NCBI GenBank assembly: GCA_022562855.1
Contig: JADFON010000001.1
Location: 1-22,433, forward strand
DNA length: 22,433 nucleotides
Source of the DNA: Candidatus Zhuqueibacterota bacterium
GTDB lineage: Bacteria; SM23-31
Direction of reading: 5' to 3'
This document shows positions 8,144 to 15,795 of the stretch, one piece after another (within the stretch, counting starts at the first letter, position 1; each line of letters opens with the position of its first letter). The position numbers were made by a program, and so were the translations under genes. The notes beneath the pieces are model-generated. The model made no database searches. It was not told the DNA's origin and saw nothing but the letters and a program-made list of their open reading frames with translations.

Positions 8144-9496
8144 GTGGAAAGCTCTATACTTGAAAAAATATCAGAAAAATACAATCAGATATCCGAGCTC
8201 TCAAGACCTGTAAAGCTAAGAGGATTTGTAGACAGGATTATAGGATTAATAATAGAATCAGTCGGTCCAATGGTAAGTGTGGGTGAAAAATGCTATATAA
8301 AAACACCCGGAATCAAGGAATTGAGGATAGCTGAGGTTGTCGGTTTTCGGGATAACAAGATATTATTGATGCCGCTTGACACAATTTATGGAATCGGACC
8401 CGGTTCAGAGGTTATCGCCAGCGGAGAACAATTCACTGTCCCTGTTGGACCCAAATTACTCGGCAGGGTACTTGACGGATTCGGCAACCCGATAGACGGC
8501 AAGGGTCCCATTTCGTTTGAGAAAAAAATATCGGTGCAAAATGAGCCGCCGCGTCCTTTAGAAAGAAAAAGAATTACCGATCCCCTGCCGACGGGTGTGA
8601 AAGCAATCGATTCATTATTAACCCTGGGAAAAGGACAGAGGGTTGGCATTTTTTCCGGCAGCGGTGTAGGTAAGTCGGTTTTGCTGGGCATGATAGCCAG
8701 AAATACCGCAGCAGACATAAACGTTATTGCACTAATCGGCGAACGGGGTAGGGAAGTAAGAGAATTTATTGAAAAAGATCTCGGGGAAGATGGTCTGAAA
8801 AAATCGGTTGTAGTAGTAGTGACGTCCGACGAACCTGCTTTAGTACGTTTAAAAGGCGCTTATGTTGCCACAGCTATCGCTGAATATTTTCGAGACGAAC
8901 AGCATGACGTTATGTTTCTACTTGACTCCGCAACAAGAATTGCCCAGGCGCAAAGAGAGGTGGGTCTTTCTATCGGTGAGCCGCCAACGACCAAAGGGTA
9001 TCCTCCTTCGGTTTTTGCTATGCTTCCGCGATTGATAGAGAGAACGGGTCAGGGGAAAAAGGGAAGTATTACTGCAATATATGCTGTATTGGTAGAGGGA
9101 GACGATATGTCCGAACCGATTTCAGATGCTCTCCGGTCAATACTCGACGGTCATATTGTTTTGTCCAGAAGACTTGCCTCACTGAACCACTACCCGGCTA
9201 TTGACGTCCTGGAGAGTATTTCGAGACTTATGATTGAAGTATCTGATGAGACTCATCAAATTGCGGCGACCGATATGTTGAGACTCATCGCTTCTTACAG
9301 AGAAGCGGAAGATCTGATAAATATCGGCGCCTATGTGGAAGGAAGTAACCCGACAATCGATCGTGCATTGAAAATGAACGATCAGATCAATACATTTTTG
9401 CAGCAGGGCATAAAAGACAAGTTCAGTTATGGTGAAATCATACCTGAGTTAAAACAAATTATGCAGGTAACAACACCGGAACCGAAATCTCAATGA
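8144..9496 (+). CDS. fliI: Flagellum-specific ATP synthase FliI (export ATPase)
   Basis: Hexameric ATPase that feeds substrates to the flagellar export gate, related to F1-beta. It has 450 residues, full length. Landmarks are LLGRVLDGFGNPIDGKG (105-121), Walker A SGSGVGKS (171-178; Lys177), the catalytic-Glu region ALIGERGREV (196-205), Walker B VMFLLDSATR (256-265) and the type III ATPase signature TKGYPPSVFAMLPRLIER (283-300). The GTG start at 8144 follows a TAAGGA ribosome site that overlaps the fliH stop. Its last 4 bases overlap fliJ (ATGA), indicating translational coupling. Confidence 0.98.
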   Translation: MESSILEKISEKYNQISELSRPVKLRGFVDRIIGLIIESVGPMVSVGEKCYIKTPGIKELRIAEVVGFRDNKILLMPLDTIYGIGPGSEVIASGEQFTVPVGPKLLGRVLDGFGNPIDGKGPISFEKKISVQNEPPRPLERKRITDPLPTGVKAIDSLLTLGKGQRVGIFSGSGVGKSVLLGMIARNTAADINVIALIGERGREVREFIEKDLGEDGLKKSVVVVVTSDEPALVRLKGAYVATAIAEYFRDEQHDVMFLLDSATRIAQAQREVGLSIGEPPTTKGYPPSVFAMLPRLIERTGQGKKGSITAIYAVLVEGDDMSEPISDALRSILDGHIVLSRRLASLNHYPAIDVLESISRLMIEVSDETHQIAATDMLRLIASYREAEDLINIGAYVEGSNPTIDRALKMNDQINTFLQQGIKDKFSYGEIIPELKQIMQVTTPEPKSQ

Positions 9497-9981
9497 AACG
9501 GTTTAATTTCAGATTACAACGAGTGCTGGATATAAAATCCACTATAGAAAAAGTAAAGAACAGGGATTTTTTAACTGCGAATAACGAATTTCAAAAGGCG
9601 GTGAACAAATTACAGAAATTCGTTGACACCCGGAACAAATACCAGGAGAATCTCCACCAATTGGAAAAAAAAGGAATTGAGATAACTTATATAAACTTCT
9701 ATTTCAGGTATTTCCGGATGCTGGAAAATCAAATTTCTTTTCAACATAGAATGATTGATATTGCCAGAGAAGAAATGGAAAAGAGAAGATTAATTCTCAT
9801 TGACGCAGTAAAGGAAAGAAGAATATTGGAGCGGTTAAAAGAGAAAAAACGGGAACAATATAATTATGAGTTTAGTATAGAAGAACAGTTACTATCCGAT
9901 GAAATTTCAGGCAGAAAATTTTTCCATGAAAAAAATAATCCATTTTCATTACGTGGAATAGACTTGCAAGGTACAGTATGA
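9493..9981 (+). CDS. fliJ: Flagellar export chaperone FliJ
   Basis: FliJ is a coiled-coil stalk, the counterpart of F1-gamma, that inserts into the FliI ring and contacts the gate protein FlhA. It has 162 residues (usually about 145-150). The N terminus FNFRLQRVLDIK is the typical FliJ opening. The rest is almost all heptad-rich charged helix (to about residue 125), with a short tail rich in Phe and Asn. It overlaps fliI by 4 bases upstream and the next gene by 4 bases downstream. Confidence 0.93.
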   Translation: MKRFNFRLQRVLDIKSTIEKVKNRDFLTANNEFQKAVNKLQKFVDTRNKYQENLHQLEKKGIEITYINFYFRYFRMLENQISFQHRMIDIAREEMEKRRLILIDAVKERRILERLKEKKREQYNYEFSIEEQLLSDEISGRKFFHEKNNPFSLRGIDLQGTV

Positions 9982-10556
9982 GAAAGTTAATCGGATCACT
10001 CATCAAATATTTTATTATTTTCCTGGTGATTTTGGCGCTTGTCGCAGTTGCCGGGAATCAACTCAGGGAGTACACTTATTCTGTTGAACAGATGCTGGGA
10101 CCGACTGTCGAAAATTTACTTATAATGGTTAGCTTGAAACAGGACACAACAGGGATTGGGGCTGCAATCGATACGACATTGACGCCGAATGAGTTGCTGG
10201 AACTGCAAATAAGGCTGACGCAAAAAATGCAGGATTTGAGATCAGTCCAACTCGATTCATCTTTGCAAAGTATACAGGGCATCAGAGACAGTATCAGCGT
10301 TGCGCGCCAGGATATACTTTCCAGACAAACTGTTATAGAGCAAGCCGAGCAGGATAATTTTGTAAAACTCGCAAAAGTGTTTGACGCGATGGCTCCGGAA
10401 ATTGCATCGGCGATTCTGTTGCAACTACCGGATGATTCTGCTGTCGAAATTCTCTACCAGATGAGCGAAAGGGAGGCGGGAAAGTTGATCGAATCGCTTG
10501 ATCCAGTAAGAGCTGCAGATATTATCGAAAGATTTCGCAGAAGAAGTGGCGGATAA
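9978..10556 (+). CDS. MotE/YlxF-like membrane protein with MgtE-N-like domain
   Basis: A 192-residue inner-membrane protein in the ylxF position of the Bacillus fla/che operon. One membrane helix (about 9-26, LIKYFIIFLVILALVAVA) is followed by a coiled coil (about 68-128). The C-terminal helical domain (about 130-186) holds FDAMAPEIASAILLQLPDD and AVEILYQMSEREAGKLIESL, resembling the MgtE N-terminal superhelix found in MotE. In alpha-proteobacteria MotE is a periplasmic chaperone for MotC; here the topology suggests the C-terminal domain could be extracytoplasmic. Its role is inferred. Last gene of the fliF-led block; no promoter of its own is seen. Confidence 0.8.
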   Translation: MRKLIGSLIKYFIIFLVILALVAVAGNQLREYTYSVEQMLGPTVENLLIMVSLKQDTTGIGAAIDTTLTPNELLELQIRLTQKMQDLRSVQLDSSLQSIQGIRDSISVARQDILSRQTVIEQAEQDNFVKLAKVFDAMAPEIASAILLQLPDDSAVEILYQMSEREAGKLIESLDPVRAADIIERFRRRSGG

Positions 10557-10659
10557 CAGGAACATTTTTCCATTAGAATATGTGAAGGAGGTAAAATATA
10601 CCGGAATAAATAAAAATTTCGGATACTTTATATTACGGACTTTAATTGTTTTCAAGGCT

Positions 10660-10692
10660 AAAATCGTATAAAATACATGTACGATTTTTTTT
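10660..10692 (+). terminator. Candidate AT-rich intrinsic terminator abutting the fliK promoter
   Basis: AAAATCGTA (10660-10668) and TACGATTTT (10680-10688) are perfect inverted repeats separated by 11 bases. The stem can extend inward by a G-U and an A-T pair. The 3' arm runs into eight consecutive Ts (10685-10692). The stem is AT-rich and so only moderately stable. The last T belongs to the sigma-54 -24 element, so the hairpin ends exactly where the next promoter begins. It could instead be a protein-binding palindrome. The rest of the 252-base gap (10557-10808) shows nothing else clear. Confidence 0.5.
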
Positions 10693-10707
10693 GGCACATT
10701 ACTTGCA
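10692..10707 (+). promoter_or_regulatory. Sigma-54 (-24/-12) promoter of the fliK-flgD-flgE hook operon
   Basis: TGGCAC-ATTAC-TTGCA is a perfect match to the sigma-54 consensus, with GG at 10693-10694 and GC at 10705-10706. Predicted transcription start is near 10718, about 90 bases before fliK. It is the best of the three sigma-54 sites in the window. Confidence 0.92.
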
Positions 10708-10808
10708 AGTCAGTTTTCAGATTATTAGTTTTAAAAAGCGCAATAAGCGGCAAAAGGAAATAGTCGAACACGGATAGTGTTGGTTTTAATTTAACCTAGA
10801 GACAGGTT

Positions 10809-13800
10809 GTGTATAATTCCTTAGCTGCTATATTTATCTCCAATTTAGGAGACGGACGGAATATTAAAGGACTAACCACAGGTATGTCGGGAGACAGACC
10901 GATTAGTGGTGGTACGTCTTTTGAATCCTTTTTGACACAGGCAGTTCCCGAATCAACCCGGGAGTTGCTTGAATCCAATCCGGTACCCGTTCTCCAACCG
11001 CGAAGTAAACCCGCACTTTCCACAGCTAACGGGATTAATTCAAACAACCATCTTCAGGAAACCGGCACACAAGAGCAGTTGATTCTTCCCGCTGAACTTC
11101 AAGAACTACACAAACCTGACGGAAATACTTCTTTTAATAATGAAATACAAATAGAGAGAAATATTGAAATCGATAGGCATTATCCTGACCGCCTTCAGCA
11201 TGATATTGACTCTAAAATAGTATTTGAAGGTGATATTGAACCTATCGTAATTCCATTACAACAATCATTAGCGACAATTAACCTGCCTGAATTATTCAAT
11301 AGTCAAGAGGCTGAACATCAGAAATATAATCTTGAACTCGAACTACCCACTGATCTTGATACAAAAGGGACAGACCAAACAGTAATAATTTATGCCAGGC
11401 TTGTCCCACAGAATAATCCCCATGAGTCGACGGTAAATAACGGTAAAAACGATGCCCAACCCGAATTAGGCGGATACTTCGTAATCGATATCGACCAGTT
11501 AGTCCGGATTATCAAACCGGAATTGCAGGATATAAGTAGTCTAAACGAAAATCCCGGTTCTTCAAATATTGTCAGTGATTTAAATAGACAGGGTCATTCT
11601 CAAATCATCACGGATTCACCGGAATCTGAAAAAAATGAATCGGTTAATTTAACCGGTAAATTCGGCATAACTGAGGATTTAAAGAGTATAATCGGAGAGC
11701 TAAAATCCTATTATTCGGAACAGTTTAGTCGAATTGAAAGCCAATCAAAAGAGCAAATACCGGTCACGGGTCTGGATGATGATTACCAAGTTAGGTTGGA
11801 CACTAAAACCGGCGAGACGACCTTTGACCGGATCGCCACATCTCCCGAAATAGACGTTCGTGTAATAAGCAATAATGGGAATAAGGAGAATATCCAGGTT
11901 CCGGTGAAGCTTGGAACACAGAGCCTGATTCAGTTATTGGAGATTGCCGAAAATGAACAGTCAGAAGTTATTATAAATGAATTATCCAATCCGAAGACAA
12001 ATGAGCGAGTTCAATTGGTTGTAAAACCGGAAGAAGTTTCTCAGGTGTTACAACAACTGCTGTCGGTAGACAGTAATGATTCAGTAATCAATTTTGGGGG
12101 AGATGGACAGATATTCTCAAAAGAACCTTCCATTAAAAGTGCAAACGAAGAACCTTATCCTTTAATAAAAGTTTTTATCAAAAGTTCTCCGGAAACAATT
12201 AGGAAAACAACTGAATTTACCGGATTTAACAATAATACATCTGAAAACATTCCAATAAATGGACGGGATAAATCCCCTCCGGCAAATACCGGAAGAAATG
12301 AAGGTCTCCCGCTGAAGATTCTTGATATTCCGGAGGATTTAGAACAAAAAATTACCGGGCTGCGCTCTTCCGGCAAGGAAAAATTGTCGTTTTCAGTAGA
12401 GTTGACGTTAAAAGATGAAGAATCTGCAAATACTATTAAAAGCAATGTCCGGATCAATGAAATCTTAGAAAAGCTCGTCAATTTGGCTGGTAACAAGGAC
12501 AAATCGGTCACTTTGATTTCCAGAATTGAATCTTTGCCCCATCAAATTGCAAAAGACATTCAGAGCCTGAAGATTGATTTGAACCTTGCTGTATCCTCGA
12601 TTAAGAACAATTCAGTTGAAAATAATCCGCTCCAATCCTCCGGCATCAACAGGGTCTTTACCGAAGGTAATGAGATAATTCCGGATTCTAAAGACATTAC
12701 CGGTATTCTAAAACAGCCTCTTCAATCAATAGACAACAGAAACCTCTTAATAAGTAAAGAAAACTTCCCGGTAGAGTTTGACCGGACTGCTGTTGTTAAA
12801 GAGGGCGGCAATATCGTTATTACCCTGAAAGAGCAATTAACGGGAAATCGCGATCAAAATAGCGCTATAAATAACCAACCGGATGCTGGGTTTAGTAAAG
12901 ACAGTCAAACAGATGCACTTAAACCTGTTCAAGCAGAGAGCAAGATAAGCATATCTATCAATAAAGATGAATTATCAAATCTGCTGCTTCGTCGCAATGA
13001 TGCATCGGAGAACATTAAGGTACAGGTGTCCTTGAACAGGGAATCCCAGACAAAACCCGCTGTCTTTAAAATTTCTTATATAGCTGCAGAAAAAATAATG
13101 GAAACTGTAAACAACTACGAGAATGAGGATAATAAATTAAATACCGGCAATGAAAACGGTAAAATAAGTAGAACTAAATTTCAGTTAAGCGGAAACGGGG
13201 AATCCGAATCGAATTCGAAGGATGTTTTGAAATCTTCCGGTTCTTCTTTGAGAGGCATAATAGAAACCAACGACTTATCCCGGAATCCGAATAAAGTCGA
13301 TTCTCCGAATAAAATTTTATTGAATTCGAATGATGTTTTGGAACCCTCCGGTTCGTCTTTGAGAGGTAAAATAGAAACTAATGAGTTATCCCGGAATCCG
13401 GGCAAAGTCGGTTCTCCAATTGAAATTTTAGAAAATTCCAGAGGAAATTCCGAACTAAAAAGACCGGTAATTTTAAGAATACCGGTTCAAACGAATTACT
13501 CCGCCTCTTCTGAAGGGGAGGAGTCTGTAGAAAATCATTCGAGGGCAGGTTCAAAGATTTCGGATGTTAATTCCGGTGGTGGCAAAGTTTTCTCTAACTT
13601 ACAAGATAATCTCCCGGTAAATTTGAGAAATCAGGTAAAAGCGCCTGAAACACAGCCACAGCAATTATCACGGGAAATTGAAAGTAAATCACCCAAAAAT
13701 ATACCCGTTATTATAGAATCTAACAATCCAGAACAAAATGGCACCAGAGTTCAGGGAATGCTGGTATTAAAGAGTCCTGACAGCTCAAAAAATGGCGTGG

Positions 13801-14507
13801 AAAATCATCAGCCGGGTACTTTTGTCGAAGAAATAAGTGATGAACGTCATCCCGGACAGGTGCAAAGTCTGGAAGAAGAAAGATTCGGTACAAGCCAGGA
13901 AAAAGGCAATCTTCTTCCAAAAGGAAATTCGAATGATAAAATCAATGCGCCTAAGCAACTATTCGAAATCCCACAAGACAAGGTAATATCAACGCAAACG
14001 ATTTTGGAATATACTACAAATACAAAAGAAACAACTGATACCGGGCGTCCGGCGCCGGTGTTCAATATTGATGACTTAGCGGACCAGATGGTAAGGCACG
14101 CTAAACTGAGCGTGAAAAAAGGCTTATCTGAAATTAAAATTCAATTGGTGCCGCCTCATCTCGGAAAGATGACATTAAATATAAAAATTGAAAATAACCA
14201 ATTGTTAGCAAGTGTACGGGTTGACACGGCTGAAGCAAAACAACTGGTACAGGACAATCTTCATCAGCTTCGCGAGACCATGGCGGAAAGAGGAGTGGAA
14301 ATTCAGAAGTTTGATGTTTCTGTTAATCAGGAATTTCGGGACCAGATGAATCTGTACAAATGGAACGGTAACGATTACAAACGAAATGGAAATAATGAGA
14401 ATCAAAATTCAAGAAATAACCAAAGCGAGCAAGCGCAGGGAGCAGATTTAGCGCCTGCGGAAACAACAAGACGATTTGGTTATAATACTATGGAGTTAAT
14501 TGCCTGA
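10809..14507 (+). CDS. fliK: Giant flagellar hook-length control protein FliK
   Basis: FliK is the exported ruler that measures the hook and switches export from hook to filament. At 1232 residues it is two to three times the usual 350-550. The C-terminal Flg_hook domain (about 1101-1174) has the expected LSEIKIQLVPPHLGKMTLNI and the stretch AKQLVQDNLHQLRETMAERG. The N-terminal and central parts are low in complexity (Asn, Ser, Glu rich). They contain several degenerate strand-strand-helix repeats (about 188-245, 348-382, 385-420, 524-563, 669-770) and a recent 37-residue tandem duplication (13212-13433). The GTG start at 10809 has only a weak AGG site; an ATG at residue 25 is an alternative. 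First gene after the perfect sigma-54 promoter. The ruler model would predict an unusually long hook, which is inference. Confidence 0.92.
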   Translation: MYNSLAAIFISNLGDGRNIKGLTTGMSGDRPISGGTSFESFLTQAVPESTRELLESNPVPVLQPRSKPALSTANGINSNNHLQETGTQEQLILPAELQELHKPDGNTSFNNEIQIERNIEIDRHYPDRLQHDIDSKIVFEGDIEPIVIPLQQSLATINLPELFNSQEAEHQKYNLELELPTDLDTKGTDQTVIIYARLVPQNNPHESTVNNGKNDAQPELGGYFVIDIDQLVRIIKPELQDISSLNENPGSSNIVSDLNRQGHSQIITDSPESEKNESVNLTGKFGITEDLKSIIGELKSYYSEQFSRIESQSKEQIPVTGLDDDYQVRLDTKTGETTFDRIATSPEIDVRVISNNGNKENIQVPVKLGTQSLIQLLEIAENEQSEVIINELSNPKTNERVQLVVKPEEVSQVLQQLLSVDSNDSVINFGGDGQIFSKEPSIKSANEEPYPLIKVFIKSSPETIRKTTEFTGFNNNTSENIPINGRDKSPPANTGRNEGLPLKILDIPEDLEQKITGLRSSGKEKLSFSVELTLKDEESANTIKSNVRINEILEKLVNLAGNKDKSVTLISRIESLPHQIAKDIQSLKIDLNLAVSSIKNNSVENNPLQSSGINRVFTEGNEIIPDSKDITGILKQPLQSIDNRNLLISKENFPVEFDRTAVVKEGGNIVITLKEQLTGNRDQNSAINNQPDAGFSKDSQTDALKPVQAESKISISINKDELSNLLLRRNDASENIKVQVSLNRESQTKPAVFKISYIAAEKIMETVNNYENEDNKLNTGNENGKISRTKFQLSGNGESESNSKDVLKSSGSSLRGIIETNDLSRNPNKVDSPNKILLNSNDVLEPSGSSLRGKIETNELSRNPGKVGSPIEILENSRGNSELKRPVILRIPVQTNYSASSEGEESVENHSRAGSKISDVNSGGGKVFSNLQDNLPVNLRNQVKAPETQPQQLSREIESKSPKNIPVIIESNNPEQNGTRVQGMLVLKSPDSSKNGVENHQPGTFVEEISDERHPGQVQSLEEERFGTSQEKGNLLPKGNSNDKINAPKQLFEIPQDKVISTQTILEYTTNTKETTDTGRPAPVFNIDDLADQMVRHAKLSVKKGLSEIKIQLVPPHLGKMTLNIKIENNQLLASVRVDTAEAKQLVQDNLHQLRETMAERGVEIQKFDVSVNQEFRDQMNLYKWNGNDYKRNGNNENQNSRNNQSEQAQGADLAPAETTRRFGYNTMELIA
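13212..13433 (+). repeat. 111-base tandem duplication inside fliK
   Basis: Two direct copies of 111 bases each, 13212-13322 and 13323-13433, about 82% identical at nucleotide level (20 differences by eye), encode two 37-residue units sharing 27 residues. Both contain SGSSLRG, IETN and LSRNP. A short AATTCC stub of a third copy may follow. The period is a multiple of three, so the frame is kept. Confidence 0.93.
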
Positions 14508-14540
14508 CCAAGCACGCAATAAGCAAAAAAGGAGCAATTC

Positions 14541-14903
14541 ATGATAATTTCATCAACTTTAGAGCAATTGTTAAACCCTGCCGACAGGAATGAGACTGTA
14601 AAATCGCAGGGAACGCTTGATAAAGAGGATTTTTTGATGCTGCTCGTAACGCAGATGCGATTGCAAAATCCACTTGAACCGCTTAGCAGCCAGGAATTTG
14701 CTGCGCAATTGGCTAGTTTTTCGTCACTGGAGCAGTTGACCAATCTTAACCAGACAATGAAAGCTTCTCAATTGGCAAATCTGACGCTTACACAGTCTAT
14801 TTCTAATGCAATGTCTGCTTCTTTGATCGGAAAAGAGTGTTGGCGGAAAACAACCAGTTCGCTCATATTTCACCGGGTAAAGATATACTTCAATATACGT
14901 TAA
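14541..14903 (+). CDS. flgD: Flagellar hook cap protein FlgD, N-terminal part before frame break
   Basis: FlgD is the scaffold cap for hook assembly. This frame encodes the conserved export/assembly half: LDKEDFLMLLVTQMRLQNPL (about 29-48), then LSSQEFAAQLASFSSLEQL and the run to SASLIGKE (residue 99). After GKE the frame gives a run unlike FlgD (CWRKTT onward) and stops at 14903. The family continues instead in the -1 frame. The ATG at 14541 follows GGAG at a good distance. With the next entry it makes one FlgD of about 232 residues, a normal family length, split by a one-base frame change near 14831-14837. Confidence 0.92.
   Translation: MIISSTLEQLLNPADRNETVKSQGTLDKEDFLMLLVTQMRLQNPLEPLSSQEFAAQLASFSSLEQLTNLNQTMKASQLANLTLTQSISNAMSASLIGKECWRKTTSSLIFHRVKIYFNIR
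14829..14840 (+). other. Frame-break point in flgD
   Basis: Codons here read GGA AAA GAG TGT; restoring one base (an extra A in the four-A run 14831-14834, or an extra G after GAG) would join the two FlgD halves as GKR-VLAENN or GKE-VLAENN. AAA at 14832-14834 can re-pair one base back on AAA at 14831-14833, so -1 slippage is formally possible. No full slippery heptamer is present. Confidence 0.75.
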
Positions 14904-15238
14904 CAGAACCCGCAGACTCGGTAACCGTCCGTGTAGTTACAGAAGTAGGTAATGTAGTATTTGAAAAGAAACTTGGCGCAATGCCAAAAGGCGTACATAA
15001 ATTTGCGTGGGACGGTATTGACAATAACGGGAGTTCAGTAGCGGACGGCAGATACTTTTTTGAAGTTTCTGCATTTGGCAGTAGCGGACAGGACGTTGCC
15101 GGAAGGCAGATGACTGCCGGTATTGTAACGGCTGTAAGATTTCGTGACGGAAGGGCAATTTTAATTGTCAATGAGGTCGAAATACCTATCAATGAAATAA
15201 TAGAGATTTTAGCAGGCGAAGACGACAGCGAAGCTTAA
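14837..15238 (+). CDS. flgD: Flagellar hook cap protein FlgD, C-terminal part after frame break
   Basis: Continues FlgD in the -1 frame. It holds the FlgD Ig-like/Tudor domain: SPGKDILQYTLTEPADSVTV, VVFEKKLGAMPKGVHKFAWD and the classic turn WDGIDNNGSSVADGRYFFEV (about residues 56-75), ending in a strand-rich tail and an acidic EDDSEA. The listed start, GTG at 14837, is only the first in-frame initiator; a GGAAAAGA just before it is a weak ribosome-site candidate. More likely this part is normally fused to the preceding fragment. The conserved sequence on both sides shows no decay, favouring a sequencing slip or very recent mutation over an old pseudogene. Confidence 0.9.
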   Translation: MLAENNQFAHISPGKDILQYTLTEPADSVTVRVVTEVGNVVFEKKLGAMPKGVHKFAWDGIDNNGSSVADGRYFFEVSAFGSSGQDVAGRQMTAGIVTAVRFRDGRAILIVNEVEIPINEIIEILAGEDDSEA

Positions 15239-15261
15239 GTTGTAATATAACAAAAAATACA

Positions 15262-15642
15262 ATGAACCATATTCCAATACAACAGATCAGACCGCTTCAT
15301 GGTGATTTGAGGCACGGAAACACCGTCTCGAAGACCAACAATGCCGGAGCGTTTAAAGATTTGCTGAATTCCTCCTTGGAAAAGCAAAGCGGGTTAACCT
15401 TTTCCTCTCACGCTGCTGAACGCTTAAGAAGCAGGAACATCACCATGGGCTTAGAAGATCTTAACAGGTTATCTACCGCTGTCAGCAAGGCTGAGGAAAA
15501 GGGAAGCAGGGATGCCCTGGTATTGATGGATAATCTTGCATTTGTTGTAAACGTAAAAAATAAGATAATTGTAACGGCGATGACCAGCGATCAGATGCGG
15601 GACAAAGTCGTTACGAATATTGACAGCACAATTTTAGCATGA
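15262..15642 (+). CDS. TIGR02530-type flagellar operon protein
   Basis: A 126-residue member of the small family found between flgD and flgE in many non-enteric flagellar operons; its biochemical role is not established. The conserved core is present: LTFSSHAAERLRSRNI (about 49-64), LEDLNRLSTAVSKAEEKGSR and ALVLMDNLAFVVNVKNKIIV (about 87-106). It ends in TAMTSDQMRDKVVTNIDSTI (107-126 region). No signal peptide or membrane helix. The start at 15262 has no strong ribosome site, and an N-terminal basic/Asn-rich tail of about 45 residues precedes the domain. A cytosolic assembly role linked to the hook is inferred from position. Confidence 0.88.
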   Translation: MNHIPIQQIRPLHGDLRHGNTVSKTNNAGAFKDLLNSSLEKQSGLTFSSHAAERLRSRNITMGLEDLNRLSTAVSKAEEKGSRDALVLMDNLAFVVNVKNKIIVTAMTSDQMRDKVVTNIDSTILA

Positions 15643-15710
15643 TGTAAACGAATTAAAGTATTACTCCCATTTATTTAAAGGAAATTTAAATTAAATAATA
15701 ATAAACAACA

Positions 15711-15761
15711 GGGCTGGCCCTTTGAAAGGAAGCTCTGCCCCGTGGACCGATTGAAGCGGGG
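15711..15761 (+). ncRNA. Structured leader upstream of flgE, possible riboswitch-like element
   Basis: In the 153-base gap before flgE, GGGC (15711-15714) can pair with GCCC (15737-15740), enclosing a CCTT-TGA-AAGG hairpin (15719-15729). Next to it CCCCG (15738-15742) can pair with CGGGG (15757-15761); the two outer stems compete. The layout and the stretches ACAGGGC, TTTGAAAG and AGCGGGG...TTACCG recall class I cyclic-di-GMP riboswitches. The hallmark GCAAAC and GACGCAAAG segments are absent, and no partner for the closing stem is seen. Treat it as a candidate RNA structure of unknown class. The flgE ribosome site (ACGGAGG) lies 20 bases downstream. Confidence 0.35.
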
Positions 15762-15795
15762 ATTACCGTATAACCATAAAAGACGGAGGTTGTAA

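Noticed and set aside
14829-14840. Programmed -1 frameshift as the main explanation for split flgD
   Set aside because: There is no X-XXY-YYZ heptamer, no obvious downstream stimulator, and I know of no precedent in flgD; a one-base sequencing or assembly slip in AAAA is simpler. Kept as a finding but not as the preferred model.
15715-15738. TGGCCC upstream of flgE as a fourth sigma-54 site
   Set aside because: No GC dinucleotide at the required position; bases 15728-15729 are GG, so the -12 element is missing.
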